Of a stretch of 7,466 nucleotides of DNA, positions 1-6,018 are shown one piece after another. The number at the start of each line of letters is the position of its first letter. Position 1 is the first letter of the stretch. The notes below the pieces were generated by a model, which saw only the letters and a program-made list of their open reading frames with translations, searched no databases and was not told the DNA's origin. Position numbers and translations under genes: made by a program. Source of the stretch: CAZWUZ01 sp964637655 [NCBI: uncultured bacterium] (GTDB lineage Bacteria; DAOPZR01); the NCBI GenBank assembly GCA_964637655.1, contig CAZWUZ010000191.1, positions 1 through 7,466 on the forward strand. Reading direction: 5' to 3'.

Positions 1-892
1 CGTACGGCAGTTCGTTCCCTTCGCCGTCGTCGCCGGCAAACCCAACGCTGAAAGTGCGTAAGGGGCAGTTCGCCGCCTGCGCTGCGAGCGCCGCCACCGC
101 GCTCGAATCGATGCCCCCGCTGAGGAAAATGCCGACGGGCACATCCGCCACCATCTGCCGCTGTACCGCGCGCTGCAGTTGTGACGCCAGCCCGGCCGCG
201 GTGTAATGCGGCTTGACCGTGTAGTCGGGCGCCCACCAGCGCGAGACAGTCACTGTTCCATCTTGCCAGCGCAGGCGATGCCCGGCCGGGAGGCGCTGCA
301 CCCCGCGCAGCGCACTCGCCTCACCCGCGATATACTGCGCGTGGAAGAAATCTGCAAGCGGCGACAGGTTGAGTTCGCGCGGCACCGCGTCCGCAGCGAG
401 CAACGCCTTGATTTCCGAGGCGAACCAGAGACGCTCCGGGGTGGCCGCATAGTAGAGCGGCTTGATCCCGGCATGGTCGCGCGCCAGGAAAAGAATATGC
501 TGCCGCGCATCCCAGATGGCGAAGGCGAACATGCCGTTGAGGTGCAGCACACAGTCCTCGCCATGCTCCTCGTAGAGATGGACGAGCGCCTCGGTATCGC
601 AGCGGGTGCGGAACACATGCCCGCGCTTTTCCAGTTTCTCGCGCAGTTCGGGGTAGTTGTAGAGTTCGCCGTTGTAGACGGTGATGATGCTCCCGTCCTC
701 ATTGGTGACGGGCTGTTTGCCGCCCGGCAGGTCAATGACCGCGAGGCGACGCATGCCAAGCGCCACACGGTCGTCAAAAAAGAAGCCCTCATCGTCGGGT
801 CCGCGATGGATGATGCTGTCGGTCATGGCGCGGAGCAGGCGTTCGCGCGCGGCGCGTTCACCCGCGCCCGTGAACCCGGCAATCCCGCACAT
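1..892 (-). CDS. asnB: Asparagine synthetase (glutamine-hydrolysing), N-terminal part, cut by window edge
   Basis: Cytosolic class II glutamine amidotransferase fused to an ATP-dependent synthetase. It would convert aspartate and glutamine to asparagine, or amidate another carboxylate. About 297 codons are visible; the C-terminus lies off the left edge. The protein starts MCGIAGF, so Cys2 would be the nucleophile after Met removal. Other glutaminase landmarks are HRGPDDEG (29-36), the RRLAVIDL region (48-55, with Arg49), YNGELYN (73-79) and Asp99. The synthetase domain shows the pyrophosphate loop SGGIDSS at 258-264. The start is fixed because Cys must be residue 2. Its ATG shares one base with the stop of the upstream higA-like gene (TGATG), and no Shine-Dalgarno sequence is visible, so translational coupling is likely. 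The family call is very safe. Whether it makes free asparagine or amidates a glycan or peptide is open; AsnB paralogues are common in surface polysaccharide clusters. Confidence 0.95.
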   Translation of the reverse strand, partial: MCGIAGFTGAGERAARERLLRAMTDSIIHRGPDDEGFFFDDRVALGMRRLAVIDLPGGKQPVTNEDGSIITVYNGELYNYPELREKLEKRGHVFRTRCDTEALVHLYEEHGEDCVLHLNGMFAFAIWDARQHILFLARDHAGIKPLYYAATPERLWFASEIKALLAADAVPRELNLSPLADFFHAQYIAGEASALRGVQRLPAGHRLRWQDGTVTVSRWWAPDYTVKPHYTAAGLASQLQRAVQRQMVADVPVGIFLSGGIDSSAVAALAAQAANCPLRTFSVGFAGDDGEGNELPY

Positions 893-1185
893 CAGGCGGT
901 CTTGAGCTGCGGGATGCGCCGGAGTTGCGGCGCGATACTGCGTGTCCGTTCCTCAAGTTCGAACGCATTCTGCAGTCCGAGCCAGAACTGTGGTGTGGTG
1001 CCGAAATAGCGGGCGAGGCGGAGGGCAGTGTCAGCGGTAATACCGCGCCGGCGGCGGATGATCTCCGATACCCGGGTCTGCGGAATACCGGTATCCTTGG
1101 CCAGACGATAGGCGCTGAGCGCCAGCGGACGCAGGAATTCCTCCTGCAGCACTTCACCGGGATGTACATTATCCAGACGCTTCAT
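892..1185 (-). CDS. higA: HigA-family XRE antitoxin / transcriptional regulator, apparently without toxin
   Basis: A 97-residue DNA-binding protein of the HigA/VapI group. It begins MKRLDNVHPGEVLQEEFLRP, the typical N-terminus of this family. The helix-turn-helix covers about residues 24-47 (SAYRLAKDTG, then QTRVSEIIRRR), followed by the characteristic TALRLARYFGTTPQFWLGLQ (53-72). HigA proteins normally neutralise the HigB RNase and repress their own promoter. HigB is usually encoded immediately upstream, but I find no HigB-like reading frame in 1186-1457 and none downstream, where asnB follows with a one-base overlap. A GTG at 1194 would add three residues, but it lies inside the GGAGG sequence; the ATG at 1185 has ideal spacing, so I prefer it. 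It may be an orphan antitoxin, a remnant of a broken higBA pair, or a local regulator of asnB. Confidence 0.9.
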   Translation of the reverse strand: MKRLDNVHPGEVLQEEFLRPLALSAYRLAKDTGIPQTRVSEIIRRRRGITADTALRLARYFGTTPQFWLGLQNAFELEERTRSIAPQLRRIPQLKTA

Positions 1186-1193
1186 CACCGTCA

Positions 1194-1198
1194 CCTCC
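1194..1198 (-). promoter_or_regulatory. Ribosome binding site of higA that decides its start
   Basis: On the minus strand GGAGG (1198 down to 1194) lies eight bases before ATG 1185. The alternative GTG start at 1194-1192 overlaps this sequence and would lack any ribosome binding site, so the ATG is the better start. Confidence 0.7.
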
Positions 1199-1239
1199 GG
1201 TCCGATTCTTGAAAAACTCTACACGAACTGCTCCGACGA

Positions 1240-1269
1240 ATTAAATATTCATCCCCACCCCGATTGCAA
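1240..1269 (-). promoter_or_regulatory. Candidate sigma70-type promoter for higA-asnB
   Basis: On the minus strand TTGCAA (1269-1264) and TTTAAT (1245-1240) are separated by 18 bases. They match the -35 and -10 consensus at four and five of six positions. Initiation near 1233 would leave a leader of about 48 bases before ATG 1185. The surrounding 1201-1250 is notably A+T-rich for this window. This is a pattern match only; no clear operator palindrome was identified. Confidence 0.4.
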
Positions 1270-1339
1270 AATCCGCGGGCTGGCTACTACGGACACCGCA
1301 ATGCAGCGGGCGAGGGGAATTACGGCGGGGAGCCCACCC

Positions 1340-1383
1340 CCTCACCCGACGCTTCGCGTCGCCCTCTCCCTCAGGGAGAGGGG
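1340..1383. repeat. GC-rich intergenic palindromic element (REP/MITE-like)
   Basis: Two adjacent inverted repeats lie in the gap between the methyltransferase and higA. The first is GACGC-TTC-GCGTC (1348-1360). The second is CCCTCTCCCT-C-AGGGAGAGGG (1362-1382), with ten-base arms around one central base. A preceding CCCCTCACCC tract belongs to the same pattern. Elements of this CCCTCACCC/CCCTCTCCC type occur in many copies between genes in diverse bacteria, where they often give spurious peptides such as SPLPEGEGD. Neither strand shows a following T-run, so it is not a canonical intrinsic terminator, although the folded RNA could attenuate transcription or protect a 3' end. Only one copy is visible here, so dispersal is inferred. 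Confidence 0.65.
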
Positions 1384-1457
1384 ACATACTTGCGGAACAT
1401 TTACAACGGGCAACGACGCGAATCATGGCAGGACCGTATCGTATTCCGTTAGTATTG

Positions 1458-2300
1458 TCAAGCGTTAGTGCTTGTGGTATGCGCCAGCACGGTCAGCTCG
1501 CGGCGCAGGCCGCGGCGTCGGGCGCCCCACGCGGTGAGCGCGCGCGCGGCCCGCTCGCACCACGTGCCGTGCGGGGCGTCGGGAATGCCGTCGTCCCACA
1601 CGGCATCGACCGCAAAACCGCATTCCGCGAGCAGGCGGCGCAGGTCGGGCTCGGTGAAGTGCACGAGGTGCTGGTTGAGGTCGAGCGGGTAGAGCCAGCG
1701 GTGGTATTCCAGCGCGAAGGCGGGGGGCGCCGCGGCGAGGAACGAGGCGAAATCAGGGACGCGGATAAGCAGCCGTCCGCTCGGGCGCAGCCAGCCATGG
1801 ATGCGCTGCAGCGCCGCCCGCGGCTGTTCGAGATGTTCCAGCACATCCCAGAGGGTGACTGCCGCCAGTGAACCGTCAGCAACCACTGCGGTGTGCACAT
1901 CGCCTTCCGTCACCGGCAATCCGCGATGCTGCGCGAGCAGCACCGCCCCGCGCAACGTCTCGAGACCGCGCGCCTGCCACCCCGCGTCGCGCGCCGCCCG
2001 CACAAAGAGCCCGAGATAGGCCCCGACATCGAGCAGTTCCCCGTCGGGCGTTCCGAGTTTCGCCAGCGCCTGCCGGTAGCGCCGCTCCAGCACCGGCCCG
2101 AGCACCTGCTCGTAATGCGCCGCGTAGTCGAGGTCGTAGGCATCCGCATAGAAGGCCCGCTGCGCCGCGGGCGACAGCCGCGGCGCGGTGTAGTGCACGC
2201 CGCAGCCGGTGCAGCGCACCGCGGCCAGCGGCGGCACGCTCGCCACCAGCGTGCGTTCGCCGCTCCCGCAAAGCGGACAGGGGAGCGTGACGGTTTCCAT
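1458..2300 (-). CDS. Class I SAM-dependent methyltransferase with N-terminal zinc ribbon
   Basis: A 280-residue protein. The N-terminus has two CxxC pairs (C8/C11 and C30/C33) around a short hydrophobic stretch, forming a probable zinc ribbon. The Rossmann methyltransferase of the Methyltransf_23 type follows: motif I LLDVGAYLG (89-97), an acidic residue at the end of strand 2 (GLETL, E114), GDVH (133-136), and motif IV WDVLEHLEQP (151-160) followed by LRPSGRLLIRVPD. QHLVHFTEPDLRRLLAECGF is typical of the family's C-terminal part. Motif I lacks the usual GCGTG (it reads GAYLG). The ATG at 2300 overlaps the cardiolipin synthase stop by one base; the open frame extends further upstream, but only within that gene. 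Such proteins often methylate sugars in surface polysaccharide loci, while others act on lipids or quinones. The substrate is unknown. It is the last gene of the run. Confidence 0.88.
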   Translation of the reverse strand: METVTLPCPLCGSGERTLVASVPPLAAVRCTGCGVHYTAPRLSPAAQRAFYADAYDLDYAAHYEQVLGPVLERRYRQALAKLGTPDGELLDVGAYLGLFVRAARDAGWQARGLETLRGAVLLAQHRGLPVTEGDVHTAVVADGSLAAVTLWDVLEHLEQPRAALQRIHGWLRPSGRLLIRVPDFASFLAAAPPAFALEYHRWLYPLDLNQHLVHFTEPDLRRLLAECGFAVDAVWDDGIPDAPHGTWCERAARALTAWGARRRGLRRELTVLAHTTSTNA

Positions 2301-3763
2301 CAGAGGATGGGCGCAAACAGCGCGCAAAAGTTGTTCTTGAAGCGGTGCACGACGCCCCACTGGGCAAGCGTGGCCGCCGTCACCAGTTGCGACTGGTCCA
2401 TCTCCTGCTGCAGTTCGCGCCGCAGCCGCGCGCAAAAAGCATCTTCCACCACCTCGAGATTGGTCTCGTAGTTGAGATGCAGCGAACGCGCATCGAGATT
2501 GGCGGAGCCGACCAGCGCCCACGAGCGGTCGATGAGCATCGCCTTGCTGTGAATGAACGGGAACTTGCGACGATAGACCTTCACCCCGGCCGCGACCAGT
2601 TCGGGGAAGAGCGAATGCGCGGCGCGCGAAACAAAGCGGTGGTCGCTGCGCCGCGGCAGGATGAGGTGCACTGCCACGCCCGCCAGCGCCGCGGTCTTGA
2701 ACGCCTCGAGGATGGCGGAGTCCGGGTAGAAGTAGGGGGTGACCGCGATGATCTCCTTCTCCGCCGCGCTGATGGCGGCGAAGCAGGTGCGCGAAAAAAC
2801 CCGGTCGCCCGCCCCCGGGCCGGCGGAAATCACGCGCATCAGCGCGTTGCCGCAGGAGACCGCCGCGGGGAAGTAGCGGTCGGCAATCAGCGTTTCGTCG
2901 GTCATCATGTACCAGTCCTCGGCAAACACCTCCTGCAACTGCGCCACCACCGGCCCGGTGCAGCGGAAATGGTAGTCATGCACCGGGGCGACCTTCTGTT
3001 TCGCCCCGCGCGGCTGGCGGCAGTACTTCGGCGAATTCTCCGCGTGCAGATTGAGCCCCCCGGCATACCCGATGCGCCCGTCGATGACCCACACCTTGCG
3101 GTGATTGCGCAGGTTGATTTGCGTGCGCCGCTTGAGCGGGTTGATATGCCCGTAGGCCTCGGCCCGCACACCGCTCGCATTGAGCCCGTCGACAAAACGG
3201 TCGCTCAGGCCGATGCTGCCGATGGCGTCGTAGAGGACGCGCACCTCGACCCCGCGCCGCGCGGCCTCGCCAAGCGCCTGCGCCAGTTCCCGCCCGAACG
3301 CGTCGGCGGCGAGGATGTAGGTCTCGAGGTGGATGCTCGAGTTCGCCGCCGCGATATCGTCCAGCAGACGGCGATAGGTCTCGCCCCCGCCGACGTGCAT
3401 CTCAATGGTGTTCCCCGTGACGGGCGGGCGCTGGTTGAGCCGCAGCAGCAGGGCATGGCACTTGACTATGCTGCGATAGCGCGCGTCGGCCGCGAATTCC
3501 CGCTGCCAGCGCTGAATATCGTCGCACGATTCCCAGCGGTTGCGCTCGGCCAGGCGCTTCCCCAGCCGCCGCTGCATGCGCTTATTGACGCTGATGATGC
3601 CGAAGACCGCGTAGCAGAGCGCTCCGATAAACGGCATGCTGATGAGCAGGAATATCCAGAACGCCTTGGCGATGGGTTCCTTGTGCCCGATGATGACATG
3701 CGCCCCTACGCTGATGACGATGAGGGCGTCAGCAATGGCGATGATGAGCGCGAGTTGTTCCAT
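2300..3763 (-). CDS. cls: Cardiolipin synthase (phospholipase D superfamily)
   Basis: Membrane enzyme of 487 residues, the usual length for bacterial Cls. It would join two phosphatidylglycerols, or a phosphatidyl donor and acceptor, to give cardiolipin at the inner membrane. Two N-terminal hydrophobic helices (about 4-26 and 33-56) form the PLDN-type anchor. Both HxK(x)4D motifs are intact: HRKVWVID (H221, K223, D228) and HSKAMLID (H405, K407, D412). The second is followed by GSANLDARS and NYETNLEV, as expected of Cls. The C-terminus FCALFAPIL resembles the conserved Cls tail. ATG 3763 shares one base with the preceding stop (TGATG); a GTG at 3766 is an alternative giving one more residue. 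It lies directly after a predicted secreted phospholipase C, so two phospholipid-acting genes sit side by side. A transphosphatidylase or phospholipase D with another acceptor cannot be excluded. Confidence 0.92.
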   Translation of the reverse strand: MEQLALIIAIADALIVISVGAHVIIGHKEPIAKAFWIFLLISMPFIGALCYAVFGIISVNKRMQRRLGKRLAERNRWESCDDIQRWQREFAADARYRSIVKCHALLLRLNQRPPVTGNTIEMHVGGGETYRRLLDDIAAANSSIHLETYILAADAFGRELAQALGEAARRGVEVRVLYDAIGSIGLSDRFVDGLNASGVRAEAYGHINPLKRRTQINLRNHRKVWVIDGRIGYAGGLNLHAENSPKYCRQPRGAKQKVAPVHDYHFRCTGPVVAQLQEVFAEDWYMMTDETLIADRYFPAAVSCGNALMRVISAGPGAGDRVFSRTCFAAISAAEKEIIAVTPYFYPDSAILEAFKTAALAGVAVHLILPRRSDHRFVSRAAHSLFPELVAAGVKVYRRKFPFIHSKAMLIDRSWALVGSANLDARSLHLNYETNLEVVEDAFCARLRRELQQEMDQSQLVTAATLAQWGVVHRFKNNFCALFAPIL

Positions 3764-4653
3764 CACTTTACCCCGGCCGCCAGGCGCGTGTCGAGCCAGG
3801 CGTCGAACTGCGCGCGGTCAGGGCGGCTGACCCGCAGCGCGTAGAGGTCGTCCGCGATGCGGAAGGGGTTCTCCCGCGTTCCGCCGCGGCGGGCGCGCGC
3901 GCTGAGCAGTTGTTCGCTCCCCACCGGGTCGTAGCGTTTCGCCGCCGGCTGTGCCTGCGCGAGAAAGTCGAGCGTCACCCCGAGTGTCACATTCTGCAGC
4001 AGCACGAGATACTTCTCGTCAAACCCGGGATGGCGCTTCGCCACGCCGGTCGCCACCGTGCGCCAGGCGCGCAGCGCCCCGACATGAATGGTCGTCGCAT
4101 GCAGGCGCAGGCGCGCCGCATGGGTGAGCGGCCCCTTCCCCCAGACCGTGCGCAGCAGGCGATCACAGGCGGCGTCGCGCCGGCGGATGACCGTGCGCGC
4201 GGCGCGCGTCAGGCGATGGTCCAGGTGCTGCTCGCTCCCCGCCTCCCAGATAAAATGCCCGACGTGGCGCGGCAGCGCATAGGTGAAGAGTTGCGTCGGC
4301 ACGAAGAAGTTGTGCGCGGTCACGTCCGCCGCGAGATGCGCGAGGTAGCCCCAGGCAAAGGCACGCTCCGCGTCCGACTGCGCGTGCGCCAGCAGGCGTT
4401 CGCCCGTCGCCCAGTTGTGGCAGTGCTGCGGCTTGGGGTGCGACCCCTTGCCGACGTAGATGTCGGCGCTGAGCGTCCCGTAGAGAAAGTCGACGAGGTA
4501 GTCAGAGACGAGTGCCGCCACTGCGGGGAGCAGCAGGTTGAGGTTATACGCGGCAAAGTAGCCGGTGAACAGGTGGGTGGCCGGTCCCCACGCGTGCGCC
4601 GGCAGCGCGGAGAGCGCCAGCGCGCCGGTCAGCAACAGCGTGCGACGTTTCAC
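3763..4653 (-). CDS. Secreted zinc-dependent phospholipase C family protein
   Basis: A 296-residue protein with an N-terminal signal peptide: MKRR, a hydrophobic core, and an A-H-A end at residues 19-21. Cleavage there would leave Trp22 as the new N-terminus. In Bacillus cereus phospholipase C the N-terminal Trp is itself a zinc ligand, with H14, D55, H69, H118, D122, H128, H142 and E146. Candidate counterparts here are H27, D64, H79, H106, D110, H114, H133 and E137. The HxxxD spacing (GYLAHLAADVTAHNFF) and the HxxxE spacing (HFIWEAGSE) match the Zn_dep_PLPC pattern. It would act outside the cytoplasm on phospholipid head groups. The true substrate is unproven, since many members of this family are uncharacterised. 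The start is GTG 4653, overlapping the upstream stop by four bases (GTGA). The paired arginines make Tat export a weak alternative to Sec. Confidence 0.82.
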   Translation of the reverse strand: MKRRTLLLTGALALSALPAHAWGPATHLFTGYFAAYNLNLLLPAVAALVSDYLVDFLYGTLSADIYVGKGSHPKPQHCHNWATGERLLAHAQSDAERAFAWGYLAHLAADVTAHNFFVPTQLFTYALPRHVGHFIWEAGSEQHLDHRLTRAARTVIRRRDAACDRLLRTVWGKGPLTHAARLRLHATTIHVGALRAWRTVATGVAKRHPGFDEKYLVLLQNVTLGVTLDFLAQAQPAAKRYDPVGSEQLLSARARRGGTRENPFRIADDLYALRVSRPDRAQFDAWLDTRLAAGVK

Positions 4654-5264
4654 AGGCCCGGCATCCCGCTGAGGATGATGATTTTCGCTTCCGCCCGCTG
4701 GTCATTGGGCCGTATGGCCTGCGCCGCCTTGTAGGCCGCCAGCGCCTCGCGTTTCCGCCCCTGCTGCAGCAGCGTTTCGCCGAGCAGGAACTGCCCGAGG
4801 AAACTGTCGTCCTTTTCCGCCAGCACCGCGCGGCAGAGCGTTTCCGCCTCGCGTCCCTTCTCCTGCAGGATGAGCGACTGCGCTTCCTCGAGGCGCGGAT
4901 CAAGATGCGACCGGAACGCGGCATCGAAGGCGAAGGCAAGCAGCCACGAGAAGGCCACCAGGGCGAGGAAGAGCACGGGACGCGGAACCGTGAGGATGCG
5001 CGCGATGGCGCCGGCGCGTGTCTCTGCTGCGGGCGCCGAGGCAGGCGTGAGCACGGGTGCGACCGGCACCGGCGCGTGTTGCTTCTCCTCCGCCAGCGCC
5101 GACAGTGGCAGCCACTCTTCCGTCCCCTCGCGGCAGACCTGCGTCACCGCGCCGAGTTCCGGTCGCGTGCGCAGCGCGTCCGCCGTCCACGGCCCGCGCA
5201 CTTCGCCGTCGATGAGCGCATACCAGCGCTGCGCTGAGTTCAATGGAACGTGCCGGTCGGCCAT
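4650..5264 (-). CDS. GYF_2 domain - transmembrane - TPR protein of unknown function
   Basis: A 204-residue protein with three visible parts. Residues 13-57 form a GYF_2/DUF4339-type domain (RWYALIDGEVRGPW, then GTEEWLPLSAL), a small fold thought to bind peptides. Residues 60-85 are an Ala/Pro-rich linker. One hydrophobic helix at about 94-113 (PVLFLALVAFSWLLAFAF) would span the inner membrane. Residues about 122-190 carry two TPR-like helical hairpins (EEAQSLILQEKGREAETLCR and the LLQQGRKREALAAYKAAQ segment, ending IRPND). By topology the GYF_2 part and the TPR part lie on opposite sides of the membrane. The TPR side could be periplasmic, where the next gene's phospholipase would act, but that is inference. 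ATG 5264 overlaps the PIN toxin stop by one base, and its own stop overlaps the phospholipase start. I know no specific function for this architecture. Confidence 0.8.
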   Translation of the reverse strand: MADRHVPLNSAQRWYALIDGEVRGPWTADALRTRPELGAVTQVCREGTEEWLPLSALAEEKQHAPVPVAPVLTPASAPAAETRAGAIARILTVPRPVLFLALVAFSWLLAFAFDAAFRSHLDPRLEEAQSLILQEKGREAETLCRAVLAEKDDSFLGQFLLGETLLQQGRKREALAAYKAAQAIRPNDQRAEAKIIILSGMPGL

Positions 5265-5659
5265 CAGCGCAGGCAGGTAAAACCCTGTTCCCGGAAATGA
5301 CGGTCGAAGGCGAACACCTCAGTGATACCGCGTTCGCGCATCACCACAAAACTGCTCTGGTCAACCAGACTGCAACGCCGGCGGCGATCCGTCTGCAGTG
5401 CGGCAAGTGCCGCATAATGGCAGTTTTCATCCACCCAGACAACCGCCAGCACAGGTTCGATGCTCTCCTGAAACAACCGCACGGCCTCGATGCCAAGACG
5501 TCGCTGCACCAGGGATATTGTTTCCAGCAGGACGTAATTGGTCGTGATGAGTTTCCGGTCGCTTGCCAGCAGTTTCCGCCAGCATTCTACCGCAACGCGA
5601 TGGTGTTCTTCATCATCGCCCAACAATGACAGAAATGCCGACGTGTCGATGAAGACCAT
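5264..5659 (-). CDS. vapC: PIN-domain ribonuclease toxin, VapC type
   Basis: A 131-residue PIN protein, the usual size of VapC. The acidic metal-binding residues expected of the fold are present: D5 in FIDTSAF, E46 in NYVLLETIS, D100 in SLVDQSSFVVM and D119 in FAFDRHF. VapC proteins are Mg/Mn-dependent RNases that cut tRNA or rRNA and arrest translation until bound by their antitoxin. The active site looks intact, so the toxin is probably functional. A TTG at 5662 would add one residue, but ATG 5659 shares one base with the antitoxin stop (TGATG) and is preferred. The RHH gene immediately upstream is its evident partner. Unusually for a TA pair, the gene runs straight into a downstream non-TA gene with no gap. 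Confidence 0.92.
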   Translation of the reverse strand: MVFIDTSAFLSLLGDDEEHHRVAVECWRKLLASDRKLITTNYVLLETISLVQRRLGIEAVRLFQESIEPVLAVVWVDENCHYAALAALQTDRRRRCSLVDQSSFVVMRERGITEVFAFDRHFREQGFTCLR

Positions 5660-5907
5660 CAATGTCCGCTGCCGGCGATGAACTCATCATCATGACTTGC
5701 AGCCCACCGGCGTTTTCCTGAGGAGAAACGTCCCACTGCCTGCATCGCCCGCCGGCGAATTTCTGCCGGATCACGCGTAGTGCGACTGCGCAGCATCAGG
5801 GAGATGCCGCGCCGGATAAGTTCCGCCACCGAAACGTCCTGCGCTTTGGCCAGACCGCGAAGTTCGCGCATCATCGCCGGTGGCACCTGTATTTGCGTAC
5901 GGTGCAT
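5659..5907 (-). CDS. vapB: Ribbon-helix-helix antitoxin, VapB/CopG type
   Basis: An 82-residue protein. The N-terminal strand HRTQIQV and two helices (about 10-22 and 25-39, with VSVAELIRRGI) are a typical RHH/CopG DNA-binding domain. The C-terminal tail is basic and ends near SHDDEFIAGSG, resembling the toxin-binding tail of RHH antitoxins paired with PIN toxins (compare the common HDxYLA ending). It would neutralise the VapC encoded next and, as a dimer with it, repress its own promoter. ATG 5907 has a strong AGGAGG (5918-5913) five bases upstream. It is the first gene of the leftward six-gene run, so any autoregulation would extend to all the genes behind it. Confidence 0.88.
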   Translation of the reverse strand: MHRTQIQVPPAMMRELRGLAKAQDVSVAELIRRGISLMLRSRTTRDPAEIRRRAMQAVGRFSSGKRRWAASHDDEFIAGSGH

Positions 5908-5937
5908 GGTCCCCTCCTGTAATCACTTCTGCCCTAT

Positions 5938-5966
5938 ATGATAACAACGAAGTACGAACATGTCAA
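5938..5966 (-). promoter_or_regulatory. Near-consensus sigma70-type promoter of the vapBC-phospholipid operon
   Basis: On the minus strand a perfect TTGACA (5966-5961) is followed after exactly 17 bases by TATCAT (5943-5938), five of six matches to the -10 consensus. Initiation would fall near 5931, giving a leader of about 24 bases with AGGAGG before ATG 5907. The spacer holds two ACGAA copies seven bases apart on the plus strand (5947-5951 and 5954-5958). That could be part of an RHH operator, but this is weak. A promoter this strong is normal for an autorepressed TA pair. Confidence 0.75.
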
Positions 5967-5988
5967 TCGTGACGCAGCATTTCGCGGG

Positions 5989-6018
5989 TTGGGCACTGCC
6001 GGTACTTTATGCTACGAT
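5989..6018 (+). promoter_or_regulatory. Candidate promoter of the FAD oxidase gene, possibly leaderless
   Basis: TACGAT (6013-6018) ends six bases before ATG 6025, with TTGGGC (5989-5994) 18 bases upstream of it. The first A of the start codon is where transcription would begin. No Shine-Dalgarno sequence precedes the ATG. This is the layout of leaderless mRNAs, but both hexamers are imperfect, so the call is tentative. Confidence 0.35.

Noticed and set aside
206-1009. A 267-codon plus-strand open frame over asnB and higA
   Set aside because: It runs antisense across two well-supported genes and their junction, and the peptide shows no family motif.
1340-1383. The GC-rich hairpins as an intrinsic terminator of the six-gene operon
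   Set aside because: No T-run follows the stem on either strand. A role in stopping transcription is possible but not supported by the usual pattern.
1241-1426. A 61-codon minus-strand frame upstream of higA as a possible HigB toxin
   Set aside because: Its peptide (SPLPEGEGD and similar) is a translation of the palindromic repeat and has none of the features of the HigB RelE-like fold.
1447-1469. A seven-base direct repeat CGTTAGT (1447-1453 and 1463-1469) at the methyltransferase 3' end as a target-site duplication
   Set aside because: The copies are only 16 bases apart and enclose no element, so chance is the simpler explanation.
2345-3844. A 499-codon plus-strand open frame lying antisense to cardiolipin synthase
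   Set aside because: It mirrors a high-GC gene in the opposite strand, has Arg/Ala/Asp-rich composition with no recognisable domain and no ribosome binding site. The minus-strand gene has full family motifs.
3910-4734. A 274-codon plus-strand open frame opposite the phospholipase C gene
   Set aside because: It has Arg-rich antisense composition and spans the overlapping junction of two minus-strand genes.
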